Assembly (NCBI GenBank): GCA_000328365.1
Contig: KB311569.1
Coordinates: 2,258 to 66,257 of the forward strand
Origin: Capitella teleta
Lineage: Eukaryota > Annelida > Polychaeta > Capitellidae
Reading direction: 5' to 3'
Length of the DNA stretch: 64,000 nucleotides
Shown: positions 27,548-38,690 of the stretch, one piece after another
Layout: each line of letters begins with the position of its first letter
Numbering within the stretch: position 1 is the first letter of the stretch
Made by a program: the position numbers and the translations under genes
Notes under the pieces: model-generated
What the model was told of the DNA's origin: nothing
What the model saw: the letters and a program-made list of their open reading frames with translations, nothing else
Databases searched by the model: none

Positions 27548-28480
27548 ATGGCAGGTTGGTTGGTGGTCATCATGTTATCTTTATATTACGTAATGTTTGC
27601 GGTAGCCTTGCTGATTTATATGAATACGCCAGATGCTGAAGTGAAGTGACATAATATTGTTGTTTATTTTCATGAGCGCAATTAAACTGCTATACATATG
27701 CCATTGATCATCTTAAGGGGTCTGCCACCATTGTGCGACACTAACAATTAAATGTCTCATCGAATGCCTCCTATCAGTTGCATGGAAACTTCTTTATTTT
27801 CTTTCAGAACAAGACACAATCTCGGCGATTCGCGCCGCCCACGCTGCCATCACGGACATTTACCAGTTGCCGGGCGGAGACGAAAAACTCCTGGAATTTT
27901 ACACGGACGATGCACTCATCATTGCACCCTCGTTTGACACGCCAGTCACCAAAAGAGGTGAATACTGTGTCACTCAGGCGGAATCATAACGCACCAAAAT
28001 TTCTTTTTGTCCAGAGCATCTGAAGGACTTTGCGAAGAAGAGGAGGACGCTCGGTTTGGTGAAAGCGACGACCGAGGAGTATGAGATCGAAGAAATGAGC
28101 GATTCGTGCGCGTATTCTGCAACCGGAGTGAAGTTCATGAACGCTCAGGACTGCATCATGATTCAGATCAAGTGCGTTATGATTTCTCAATTTGACGTTA
28201 TGAGTCACAAACGATAACGTTATGATTTGAATTTGGAGTGCGTTATGATTACTGATTGATGTGTTATGATTGTTGGGTGATGCGCTATGATTACTGAATG
28301 ATGCGTTATGATTGCTGAATGATGCGTTATGATTACGGTCAGATATCGGTTGATGGCGTTTGCTTTTTATTCAGGGATTTCAAGCTTTGGAAGAAGGTGA
28401 ACGGAAAATGGCTGATCTACCGACGAACCTACAACATCAAACACTGCGATGTGATAGGAAATCACATGAAAAAATCCTGA
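27548..28480 (+). CDS. SnoaL/NTF2-like (DUF4440-type) small protein
   Basis: Exons 27548-27554, 27808-27957, 28015-28171 and 28375-28480 join without a frame break to 139 residues. All junctions are GT-AG and the phases fit. Exon 1 supplies only ATGGCAG (Met-Ala and one base). The protein has the layout of a single NTF2-like cone fold. An N-terminal helix (TISAIRAAHAAITDIY) is followed by LLEFYTDDALIIAP, matching the family's 'yxxDAxxxxP' pattern. A central helix with KKRRTLGLV comes next, then beta strands ending in FKLWKKVNGKWLIYRRTYN, the usual last strand. Related proteins are known as ketosteroid-isomerase-like or uncharacterised, and the substrate is unknown. No signal peptide is seen, so it is probably cytosolic. 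Introns are 253, 57 and 203 nt. A possible poly(A) signal, ATTAAA, is at 28581. Confidence 0.85.
28172..28340 (+). repeat. 21-bp minisatellite in intron 3, beginning at the splice donor
   Basis: The intron opens with GTGCGTTATGATT, whose GT is the splice donor. Copies follow at 28216, 28238, 28260, 28281, 28302 and 28323. The last four are spaced 21 bp apart, with a unit close to GCGTTATGATTACTGAATGAT. The core is the dispersed motif described in the findings. Confidence 0.85.
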
Positions 28481-28619
28481 GATCGAACCACAATGCGTGG
28501 TGTTCAGCTCGTTCATTCGAATTACTTGCCCCAGTGTGAAAAGGTTTTCTCCATAGACATTCAGTGCATACGTTTAGCATATTAAATTAATTTAGAACAC
28601 CCTGTCTTGTTCTTCAGGA

Positions 28620-29903
28620 TTGTATGAAAATTTGTATGCATTTTCTTTACTTGAACTGCTGAACGGAGCACGGTTTTAACCAATCTCGCAAGAGTGACCG
28701 AGTAAGGTTTCTTCAATGGGCGGACCTTGATCAGATAATACATTTTTTTTGGTCGACACGCCCTAAAGTCGTTATTGGCAAGGCAGTGCGACGACTTCCA
28801 TCGAATGTTCTTGACTGATATGACTGAGAAAGCACCCGCAGAGGCAGTCATTAAGGACATCAATGTCAGCACTGGAGGGATGCTGCTTGAATACTCGTAC
28901 ACGAGCCATATTGAACTAACCTCACAGAATGCGCAGGACCTTCTTGCAGCCAGCGAGATGTTCCTGCTTGGCAATCTGAAACAAAACATAGAAGAGTTTC
29001 TATACGGCCACACTGAAACAACGAATTGCATTTCCCATCTAAACCTCGCTCGGATGTATGACTTGAAAACATCGCAGAAGACGCGAGGAGATATTTGAAC
29101 CATCACACGAAAAAAGTGATCAACGCCAACGAAATTGATCTCCTTGAGAGGAGAGATCTCGTAGAGGTACTCACAACCAACGATTCTCACGAGGGCAGCT
29201 TCAACTTGAACCAAAAATGAGCCAAGTCGAAACGAGAGAAAAATGGCGTGTTCGTTTCATTGATTCATCACTTGACGCTCTCAAAGTGCAACACAGAATT
29301 CCTCCGCAACACAGTTATGGGTGGAGAGCTCATGTTCAACAAACAATGCATGAAACTTGTATACAGGAGGCTATGACACCTGACCGCGTTAAAAATCTGG
29401 TTGTACTGTGCAGCAATGGAGATATGTGGATTTGTAGATCAAGCACCGATAATCAGGATTGGCAGCCTCTCCAGAAACCACCGTTTCCAGTTGATGTGCC
29501 TCCCAGAAGGGCTCATTTCCCTGTGTTGCCCCTGGCTCCTCGCCCTTGCGTCTTGTTTTTCTCGAAGCATTCTGTTTGTTGTTGTGGGATTCAACGGAGG
29601 ACGTTAGGCGGTCGATGGAGACAAATTCGACTTCACTGAGAGAAGGTGGAAGCGAATTCCCCAAAAGCCAAAGAGAAATGCGTTGGTGGCACTGCTGCAT
29701 AGACAGACAAAAAATTGATGCGATTCAATCAATGTGGGTTTTATTGCAGCGACCCAAGTTTACTCATTTATACGGAAAATCGTGCATTTGGAATGGGAAG
29801 ATTATTATTGACAAATGATGACGCCATTGAGGAGTTTTGTCCTGCAACCAACACGTGGACAATGTCGACATTGGAATTGCCACAAAAGGGATACTTAGAT
29901 TGA
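28620..29903 (+). pseudogene. Decayed intronless BTB-BACK-Kelch (KLHL-type) copy
   Basis: Kelch-like proteins are substrate adaptors of CUL3 ubiquitin ligases. The BTB half is readable as HALKSLLARQCDDFHRMFLT, then AVIKDINVSTGGMLLEYSYT and LLAASEMFLLGNLKQNIEEF at 28760-29010. The BACK start (AEDARRYLNHHTKKVINANE) continues in a different frame after about 29065. A stop follows at about 29217, and the BACK remainder lies in other frames. Weak Kelch-like pieces include VVVGFNGGR near 29580 and IEEFCPATNTWTMSTLELPQ near 29830-29890. No introns are needed, which suggests a retroposed or single-exon copy. At least three frame changes and internal stops make it non-functional. It ends in a GATA microsatellite. 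A multi-exon gene is less likely because no splice sites fit the frame changes. Confidence 0.65.
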
Positions 29904-29945
29904 TAGATAGATAGATAGATATATTGATAGATAGATAGATAGATA
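29899..29945 (+). repeat. (GATA)n microsatellite
   Basis: Two runs of GATA/TAGA units separated by a short atattgat interruption, directly after the Kelch-like fossil. Confidence 0.95.
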
Positions 29946-30536
29946 TTTTATTCATGAATGGAGCACATTCAAAGGACTTCTGCTCATGGGTACTACAGGG
30001 TCTAGCCATACAATTCTGATTGAAAAAAAAAAATAATAATAAAATAAATAAAATTAACGAAATCAGACTACATGTATGTGGACTGTAAATCATGTTATTC
30101 ATTATTCTAATACCTTAACATATCAGTTCAGATTTTTTTCTTTGTGTTTTATACACACAATCCTGTGCACTTTTGTTGACTGTCTTTGTGGAAATCTTGG
30201 CCCTTACATCATTCAAAATGTTTTCGTTAATAAATTGTAACCGTCGCCATGGCAATCTCCAAGTAGATTTCCATCAGTAAACTGAAAATACTCTATGATA
30301 TCAGCGTATTAATTATGCACAACTTGGGCTGGTGCAAGCTGCATATACACTGGAATGGAATTCCAATTGAAAGGGAACATTATTCTTACCCTCGTGTGAG
30401 AGCCGTCGTACTAAAAGATGGCAAAGACTATGCGTTGTGAATAATTGCTAGCAATTGCCCATTCACAAAATGTACAATTCTCACGATAGGCTATCTTTCA
30501 CCCAGAACAGCATAACTATAAACACACTCAATTCAC

Positions 30537-30665
<129 letters not shown>

Positions 30666-31384
30666 TTATAAAGCTATTCACCAAACATAAGCGCACGCAA
30701 CCCTGAATGCTATCATGACAAGCCCATAAACCAACAAATTAAGCACCATCTTCAAGTATCCAGCTACCCTTGACCAGGCGACCCGAGGCACCCCCCACCC
30801 CCCTTGACAATCCGCCCATAACGATCGCGGAAGACAGAGCGAATTTATGCAGATGCGTTTCAGGTCACAGGTGGCGCTGCAGGTTGTTGAATCCATTCAT
30901 CCAAATTCAACATCATTTCACGATCGCATTAATTTCAACACGGTTCGCATTTCTACCATAAAACTTGCTTACAGTGAGGATTTTCATTGTCGATGATGTC
31001 GCGCAAGCATTCATTTCATTCAGGTGTTAATTCAGATAGAACTCACATGCAGCGTAAATCTATTGCGTTGTATATGCTTTGTGCAATCAGCTGTAATATG
31101 TTTGATATTTTATTTCAGAACTGAATAAATCGAATGCAAGCTCTTGTGAAATGACGTAATGCATGTAGAGGTACTACTTACTCACCGTGTAACAATTGCG
31201 CATTGATTGATGCCATGCTGAGCCGACCATTCCTTCTCGCATATAATCAATTATATAAGTTATAGTCACAGTCTTCTCGTATGGACTTAATCGGACAGTC
31301 AATATACAGTCAATAAAAATATTTCATCTACAACGTCATTGCAGTGCAGTCTCGTGTTGAATGATTCCAGGTAGGTGTACTCGT

Positions 31385-31428
31385 CATGTCATCATGTCAT
31401 GTCATCATGTCATGTCATCATGTCATGC
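31385..31428 (+). repeat. 13-bp tandem repeat (CATGTCATCATGT)
   Basis: About three copies of a 13-bp unit made of CATGT and CAT elements. Confidence 0.85.
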
Positions 31429-31611
31429 CAGGTTAGTAAGGAATGTGTATACCACAGTCTGGGAGCGCTCTAAGATATTTCAAATTCAACTCTTCTCATC
31501 ATTCATGATTATGATGTCTGGAGACGTAATCAATCAGATAAAATCAATCAACTCAAATGAAAGTATTCCTCGATTAATGATTATCCGCATTTTGTTTTAC
31601 TTAAAAATGCC

Positions 31612-31776
31612 TTTTTTTTTTTTTTTTTTTTTCTTCTTCTTCTTCTTTCTCTCCCCCCCCCCCCAACTTTTCCCCTTTTTTTCTGGTTTTTTTTCTGTTT
31701 TTTTTTCTGTTTTTTTTTTCTGTTTTTTTTTTTCTGGGTTATTTTTTTCTGTTTTTGTTTTTGTTTTTGTTTTTTC
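31612..31776 (+). repeat. Polypyrimidine tract
   Basis: A poly-T run, TTC repeats, a run of 12 C, then T-runs separated by CTG or G. The plus strand is almost wholly pyrimidine for about 130 bp, then becomes (TTTTTG)n. Confidence 0.95.
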
Positions 31777-32118
31777 ATGCATCACTCGCTCAAACGAGTG
31801 TCTCTTCTTTTTGACGATATTCGCCACTTGCCGTCATTTTGACCGCAAATTGAACGGAATAATCAAAGAATAAAGTCGGCGACCATAAACAGACCTAGCA
31901 TCGATGCCTCCATCGACTAAAACAACACAATAAGTCGTTAATCTTCCTGTCAAGTCCAAATAGCTGATCACGTGTGTGAACTGCACACCATATGCAAAGA
32001 TACACGTGCTAAACGAATTGAGAAGTATGTTTGTAATTAGTAGGCAGGTTGTTCCGATGCATGAACATCACTTGTTTAGTTGTGGTGACCTTGGATATAA
32101 TTATAGACTTCTTAATCG

Positions 32119-32120
<2 letters not shown>

Positions 32121-32154
<34 letters not shown>
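32121..32154 (+). repeat. Poly-A run of 34
   Basis: Thirty-four consecutive A between ggc and ttaatt. No retroposon body with a matching target-site duplication was recognised upstream. Confidence 0.95.
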
Positions 32155-32159
<5 letters not shown>

Positions 32160-32214
32160 TAACAGCTCTTGTTAGGATTTAAACAGCTTCCTTCCGAGGA
32201 ATGAATTATATAAC

Positions 32215-32256
32215 TGCTGCAGTACTCTGCAGTACTCTGCAGTACTCTGTAGTATT
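32215..32256 (+). repeat. 10-bp tandem repeat (CTGCAGTACT)
   Basis: About four copies, the last diverged (CTGTAGTATT). Each unit contains the palindrome CTGCAG. Confidence 0.9.
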
Positions 32257-32930
32257 CATGTGGTTGAATCATCATTGAACTAATTTTGTTTGTTGCAGTT
32301 CCTTGTAATTCCATGTTGAGAGGTCATCTGGGAATTTGCATCACGCACCCACAGATAATGTCCAATTCAATCTGTGGGAATTTGATGGTCAACCCAGGTA
32401 ACTTAGTAACCTTATTACCAGTAAATAAGACATACTACGAGTACTAGTACGTGTACTGTCACAAACATATTTACTGAATAAGATTACTTAATGATGAATA
32501 TGTTGTAATAGTTCACACTTATGGAACCCAACTAGTATATAGTATCATTAGTTGTCAGTTATCGATTACGTTGAAACCGTTGATGAAGAAGTGTATGAAT
32601 TTAATTTCATCCCCTCAGTCGAGATCAGCATTGAGGTCATGACTTAATGGCTCGCAGAATCCATGAATATTTATTCATCGAAGTTTCATAGCGTTGCGTC
32701 TATTCCAGCGAAGTGGCCCGAAATTTCAGCTTCTGAATTTCCAGATTAGCATATTGTCGTTAAAAACAAAATATTCACAAAGATGATTATAAAAATTAAA
32801 AATACCAAGGAGACTCTGTAATTTTCATTTTTTATTTATTTTTTCTTGGTGCATGCATAATTCAAACGTACATCTGGTGCGTAGTGTGTACATTCATTCA
32901 TTAACAAAAACATGCACACATTTCCCGAGT

Positions 32931-32936
32931 CACACA

Positions 32937-32970
<34 letters not shown>

Positions 32971-32992
32971 CGACACGCACGCACACACACCT
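32931..32992 (+). repeat. (CA)n microsatellite
   Basis: A CA run with a short interruption (gtcgacacgcacg). Confidence 0.95.
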
Positions 32993-33426
32993 TTTCCTTT
33001 TAAGTACTGTTCGCAGGAAAGAAATATTCATTCTCATAAAGTTAACATTATGATGAAACTAATAAAAAAAACATTAATGATTATTTACAAGTTGACTAGG
33101 CACGAGGAATGATGGCAATGATGATGATGAGTATGCCAGGCTTGAGGACACTGAACGCTAGTTGGCTGGCTATAATGCAAAGTAATTTCAATAAATATTA
33201 TGCAATTTTTCAATTGTCTGGGTGATTAATTACATTCAGGTTTCAATATTAAATCGGTTCCGATGGGGCATCATTCTTGCATAAAATTTGCATAAATTAA
33301 TCAATTCGATGGAAAATAATAATAAAAAATCGCCTATTTATAACTTATAATGCTCATTTTCCGATATCGCATGACCTGAATAATCCTTAATTAATTAAAT
33401 ATTCTAATGAGCAAACTAGAGGTTCA

Positions 33427-34131
33427 TCAACAGCCTATGTAAGTTCTGTCTGTCGAGTGCACGTTAGAACCGCTATTTGTATGATACTGTGCATACTGGT
33501 TGTAAGAGTTCATTTCTTGTTTATCAGCCATTACAAGCATCTTCTGCATATTTGTGATGTAGGAAATGGCCGTTCTCAGAGTGTCAATTCGAGACAACTT
33601 CTTGTCCTTTATGCCGCGTGGAATTCTAGTTTTGAGATGTTCGAACGCGTCGTTCAAAGTCACCATTCGTCGGCGTTCGCGGACGTTCGCAGCCTTTCGC
33701 TGAACTCGGTTGATGACTCGTTTTCGTTTCGGTTTGTTCGAACCGGTTGAGCTGCTCCTTGTGCCGGTGGCTTTGGCGGGTGTACCGGAAGGCGACGGGT
33801 CTTGGTGGTAGGAGACGTAGCTGTCACTTCCGGTGAATGATGAGTACTGCACGTGCGACTGGTTCTCATAACCGGCGTATGAGGAAACCGGTGCTTGACT
33901 GGTTGCGTTGTAGAAACCGGTCATCTCCTGATTGTCGTCGTACGCCGCCATGTTTTCGGATTCGGCGAAGGCTTGGTTCAAGATGTCGTTGCAGATGACG
34001 CGGTCGTCGACCGACTGATGCCCGTACGACGCCGGGGAGGGGTCATGACCTCGGCTGGTGGACTGGGAGAAATCGGAGGAGGCAGACGGACTGCTTGCGT
34101 TGGAAAGGGCTTCTTCTTTGGCGTACATCAT
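33427..34131 (-). CDS. Class A bHLH transcription factor, PTF1A/FERD3L-like
   Basis: A 234-residue nuclear DNA-binding protein. The basic helix-loop-helix lies at about 144-199, reading [20 protein letters not shown] in basic/helix 1 and [16 protein letters not shown] in helix 2. The RRM ending of the basic region and the LSRIxTLRxAIxYI helix 2 point to the PTF1A/FERD3L (Fer) group. The loop (PRGIKDKKL) is unusual beside PT[LF]xxEK in those families. The PTF1A C-terminal Trp motifs that bind RBPJ are absent. The N-terminal half is Ser/Tyr-rich with acidic residues; a basic KPKRKR precedes the domain. The acceptor (cccttacag) sits 2 bp upstream of the first of two adjacent ATGs, so the whole coding region is in exon 2, as in neuroD. 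The exact orthology group is unsettled. Confidence 0.85.
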   Translation of the reverse strand: MMYAKEEALSNASSPSASSDFSQSTSRGHDPSPASYGHQSVDDRVICNDILNQAFAESENMAAYDDNQEMTGFYNATSQAPVSSYAGYENQSHVQYSSFTGSDSYVSYHQDPSPSGTPAKATGTRSSSTGSNKPKRKRVINRVQRKAANVRERRRMVTLNDAFEHLKTRIPRGIKDKKLSRIDTLRTAISYITNMQKMLVMADKQEMNSYNQYAQYHTNSGSNVHSTDRTYIGC

Positions 34132-34133
34132 GA

Positions 34134-35633
34134 CTGTAAGGGAAAAAGAGGGAAATTAACTCACCGTGAATACTTCCACACAGGTGCTGATTCAGCACGT
34201 TGCGTAATTGTATAGTAACGCAATTAATTACATAATTGGCTAAATTCGGGATAAAATTAGAGCCATAGCACACGCAAAAATATTCACGTACTAGTTAGTA
34301 TAATATGATGGGATTATAAACCGTTTAAAGTTTCTAGCTCCTACTTCATATAGCATAAGCATTTCTAATTAAACTACAAACAAATTTAATTGAAATATAC
34401 AATTTTAAAGTGTTCTATATCAATTACCCAACACGCGTCATGTAGAGGCTAATTTGAAGATACTGTGAAATACCTAGGATCATATATTGCAATTAATGAA
34501 TAACAGCGCATACGACCTGGGCTTAAATTTCAATTTCGGGATAGATCAAGCTTCTTAAATGTTTAATTAATAGCGCAATTGATTACTCTTATTAAGGGGT
34601 GATTTGCCTGAGGGGTGAGGGAAGAAAGAGGATGAAAGGAGGGAGGAGGGCGCATCAATTTACGGCGAGGGTTTCGTTTAAATTATAAGAGATTATAATT
34701 AGTTAAATTACAGGGCCTTCGGGGTTTTATGACTCGTTTATTACAATGTGAATTTTGCTCTATTCTTGTTACTATAGTAACGCGTGCATCTTCTCTTATC
34801 CGTTATGGGATCTTGACACCCTTCATCAAGAACTTGTGAATTACTGGTAACTAAACTACACTTGTTGTGCGTTTGTGACACATAGTCTTCACTGCTTGTA
34901 TACGCGATGCAACAGAGACTGAAAGCGGTTAACTTATGTAATTATGAGCGCTTTATTTGGTGCTAGCTCCAGTCCGTCTAAGTCTTTAAACACGACGTCA
35001 TATTTCGGAGGACGTTTTAACTTTTAATAATTGGATAAAATAGGAAGTTATGGTGACGGCACAGGTAAAAGATGCTTTCACCTTTGCGCCTGGCAGATGA
35101 ATTTTCCAGATGAAGCAAGAGATGTTAGCTTTATGGCATCAATATATAGCAGCCGTACTCCTACACCCTGCACTCGTGGAATTGGATAATCATTTGTATG
35201 AATATGAAATGCGTGTTGGCATAACGGTTTAAGTTATTATGCCGGATTTAAACCATATTTTATTGAATAATAATCGATCTCTTTCGATTCTTTCGGATAG
35301 ATTTTAATGCAGTTGAATAATATGCTCACCATGGATGAAATGCATGATTTAATGCTTGAGTAATTTTCATTTTAGACAAAATTGATAATTCAATTCCTTT
35401 TCTGTTTTAAGGGGTGTGATAATTAGAAAAAAAAATATCGACAGCAAAAAGCAACAACTAAAAGTTATGAACTACTTGTTTGTGCAAATTGAGTATCATT
35501 ACACCTTTCGTGCTTGTGAGTATTTTGGGTTCGGATTGGACAAAAGAAAATAAAATGAACCCAAAAACGACGCAAATTAAAAATTGCTTAATTGAATTTA
35601 AAATTAACAAATGAAATGGCAAGGTGTGCCTAC
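34134..35633 (-). other. Intron 1 of the PTF1A/FERD3L-like gene
   Basis: Runs from a donor (ctacag/gtaggc on the minus strand) to the acceptor next to the start codon. AT-rich, with no other gene seen. A purine-rich stretch lies at about 34610-34660. Confidence 0.5.
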
Positions 35634-35733
35634 CTGTAGGCGATGCAGGGTGTTAGAAACGGTCCCTCACGGCAAGTTTATTATTATTGTAAAACTTGGT
35701 TTGTTGGCAGTCGTCGAATTGCGAATGATTTCT
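35634..35733 (-). other. Noncoding exon 1 of the PTF1A/FERD3L-like gene
   Basis: The minus-strand interval between an initiator-like ACTCAGA (around 35733) and a consensus donor at 35634/35633. It has no start codon in frame with the protein. Its assignment rests on splice-site and promoter spacing. Confidence 0.5.
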
Positions 35734-35870
35734 GAGTCGTGTGCCGTGGGGTTAAATATGCGAAGTCCGACCCCCGGCGCCAGGTAACGTCCAATCAGAG
35801 AGCTCCGTGCTCAGGTAGGCAGCCGACAGCGCAGCTGCATCTCCCGTCAAGCTCGCCTCATTTGCATATT
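35734..35870 (-). promoter_or_regulatory. Promoter of the PTF1A/FERD3L-like gene
   Basis: On the minus strand a TATA-like CATATTTAAC (35751-35760) lies about 24-27 bp before the initiator. A CCAAT box (CTGATTGG, 35791-35798) lies about 60 bp before it. Further upstream are a CAGCTG E-box near 35832 and an octamer ATTTGCAT at 35860-35867 (plus-strand reading). This is a classic TATA/NF-Y layout. Confidence 0.55.
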
Positions 35871-38650
35871 CGGTGCTGTTTCCATTTTAGTTTCGGCTAT
35901 TAAAAACAGACAGCGATGTATAGTATACGGCCTATGGCATCTCTCAGCATATGCACGCGTGTTATGTAATTAGCATTAATTCCTAATTAGGCATGTGTCA
36001 TGCAGGAAACTTGTTCACCTGACATTACCGTTGTATTATGCAGTAGCCTTCTCTCCGCTTGAAGTAAAAGGCGTGGTATTTCGGGCGATCTTGTACTTTT
36101 ACTATTTCAAGGGAAAAAACTCTTCTGAATTGAGTCAAAATTATGAGAGATTGTTTACAACACTGCAGACACTAATTGAGGCGTTAATCTTTCTTTCCAT
36201 TGATTATCTTTTGTTCTTTTTGCCTTCATCCCTTTAATGAATTTAGTGAACCTGGAATATTATTTTAACCTGTAAAAAATATGAGTGGTTTTTGGTCCAT
36301 TTTTTATATATTTATGCTGACATAGTGTTGACAATGGCTGGGTGCTTCCTGTATGCTTTCAAACGTTACAACTGCCGAAGTTGAGAGGTTGGCAAACTCG
36401 TATAATGTCAGTGACAAAGCCACTCTCCAGAATCGCATCCATCATCATCATCATCATCTGTATAGACTTTTTTCTACTGGCCAATTGACTTCTTGTTCCT
36501 CTTCATCTGACGCACTTCACAAACAGAGGTTCACAAAGTACAGGTAATCCTAATCACCCACAAGGTAAAATAGGACGTCATTTAAACGACACGGAGCAAT
36601 TTACCTGTCCTTTGACATACAGGTGAATAATCCGCCGATGTTATCATATCTGAATGTTTTATTAGTCTCTTTTAGATGTGTTTATAATAGTTTATATGCA
36701 GATTGCTTGCTTTGCATTCATCTGTTTTACTCACTATTCAGAAGAATAATAAAATATGTAAATATAATAAAGTAATATCCAAAGACTAATTCCATCTGTT
36801 TCCTTCGTCCTGATTATATTATATCAGATTAGATGCATCGGTAGAAACCAGCCTATACAGGCAACGTCCTCCCCCATTCCCCTCTTCAGCGTAACACCCC
36901 AAAATGATGCACATACGATTATCTCTCCCTCGTCATGTCCATATTATGTTGAGTAACAAAATCATTAGAATCTCATTTCAACAGAACAAACATCAAACGA
37001 AACACATCTTAAACCTCCGTTTAGTGATCAACAGAAGCGGCGTTGTGTGAAATTGGGTCACAGAGGCACGCGACTTCCCTCGGTTTGAATTGCCAAATTA
37101 GCTCAAAACACGTGAATACTCTTACGTCATTTGTTTCAAGGTCCCGATACTGCCTGGTCAATAGTGTCCCGTGGACGTTGCATTGTCCAGTTCTACATTG
37201 ACCAGGACTTTGACCACGAAGCAGGTGAATTAATTCAGAAGGTCAGCTGATAGATTTTTGACCGGCAAAAGTTCTTTCTTTAATTTTCATTTAAGTGGTT
37301 AATGCTTAAATCTATAGGTGTTGTATGCGGACAGGTGAAAGGTGATTAGGTGGCTGTGCAGGTGACTGGGCCGTTTAGTGTTCATCATAACTGACGTTTA
37401 TGTAATCTGTTTCAGGGACCTAAAATCAGAACTGGATGTTTACAAATACATACATCGAGACCTCCAAGTTATCTGAAGTCCGGGTGTCATACAAAGCTGG
37501 GTGGACTCTACGTATTCGATTGTAACCCATGCATCAGTTGATCAGGGCATCTGCCTGTTGGGAAATATATATCACATTTTAAACCATAGAATCCAAGCTC
37601 ATGTATATCGGACTCTACATGTCAACTATATTGACATCCGTAAACTTATATATTACTGATACCATATATAACATGTAGCTGCAAGACAGGTACTACAAGA
37701 TGTAACAATGGTCAAAGGTTAAATTATATACATCATGATTTTTCTTCCAGGGCTAGGACTTCTAAAATTGTTTCCATTCAACTAAATGTAGACCGGATTA
37801 CATATGGATGCATGCACCAGTAAATGAAAACCTCCCGATAAACTTACAAAAGGGGCCTGTAGATTTCATCCTGAACATCGTGATGACGAAAAAGCGAATC
37901 GATGATCTACTCAGATGCAAGCATATCCGTGGATTGCCAAGACGAAACAGGACTGTCCCCACCGCGTGCACTTTATTCATATGCAGTAGTATTGTACAAA
38001 ATCGATTACCATTATTTTAGTAAAGCGCAATATTTCTTTAAATAATAATAATAATATAAAAATGAATGATCAGAGAAAACCGAGGGGTGCTCACAGGCAC
38101 CTGGCCAGCACTGATTACGCAATAAGAGATAGTGGACCTCTAAGATCAATCTTTGACGCTCAGAGGCGCCGAGGAGGCCTGTTGGCTCAATGCTTGACCA
38201 CTCCCCGGAGCTCTTCAAGGATCGATTCGAAAGTGTCACCGATGAGAGTGGTGAGCGGTCGATGCCATTCGCAGTGCGCATCTGACCTCACTGGAGAGAG
38301 ATACGCCTCTCAAGAATTGATCATGCGCACTCTCCATTTGGAGATGCGATTGCATCACCATTACGTAACGAATTCAGATACCTCAATTGTGTGATTTCAT
38401 ATTCATCGCTGGATATCAAGGCATCAGTTATGATTACATATATATTCTGCCTATAGAGTTGAATTGGAAAACCTTATCCGCATTTTCCAAGTGGCATATT
38501 TATTTCAGGGAATTTACAAATCTTCCAAGTCGATACCAAAAAACATTATGAGATTTGTCTTTGGATCCGTTCCTTGTTTATGTATTAATTTGACTGATAG
38601 TCTGATTGATATAATCATATAAAATTGAAATAATTAATCATATACACGAG

Positions 38651-38690
38651 TGGATTGGTCAGTGTCTCCTATCGGGGTGTATATAAGCAT
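38651..38690 (+). promoter_or_regulatory. Isolated promoter-like pair
   Basis: ATTGG (38654-38658, an inverted CCAAT) is followed by TATATAAG (38680-38687). The spacing is short for a CCAAT/TATA pair and no exon is recognised downstream, so this may be chance. Confidence 0.2.

Noticed and set aside
28582-29214. 210-codon open frame on the minus strand
   Set aside because: It is the antisense shadow of the BTB/BACK region of the Kelch-like fossil, whose plus-strand translation matches that family.
31361-31873. 170-codon frame with a phenylalanine-rich stretch
   Set aside because: Produced by the polypyrimidine tract.
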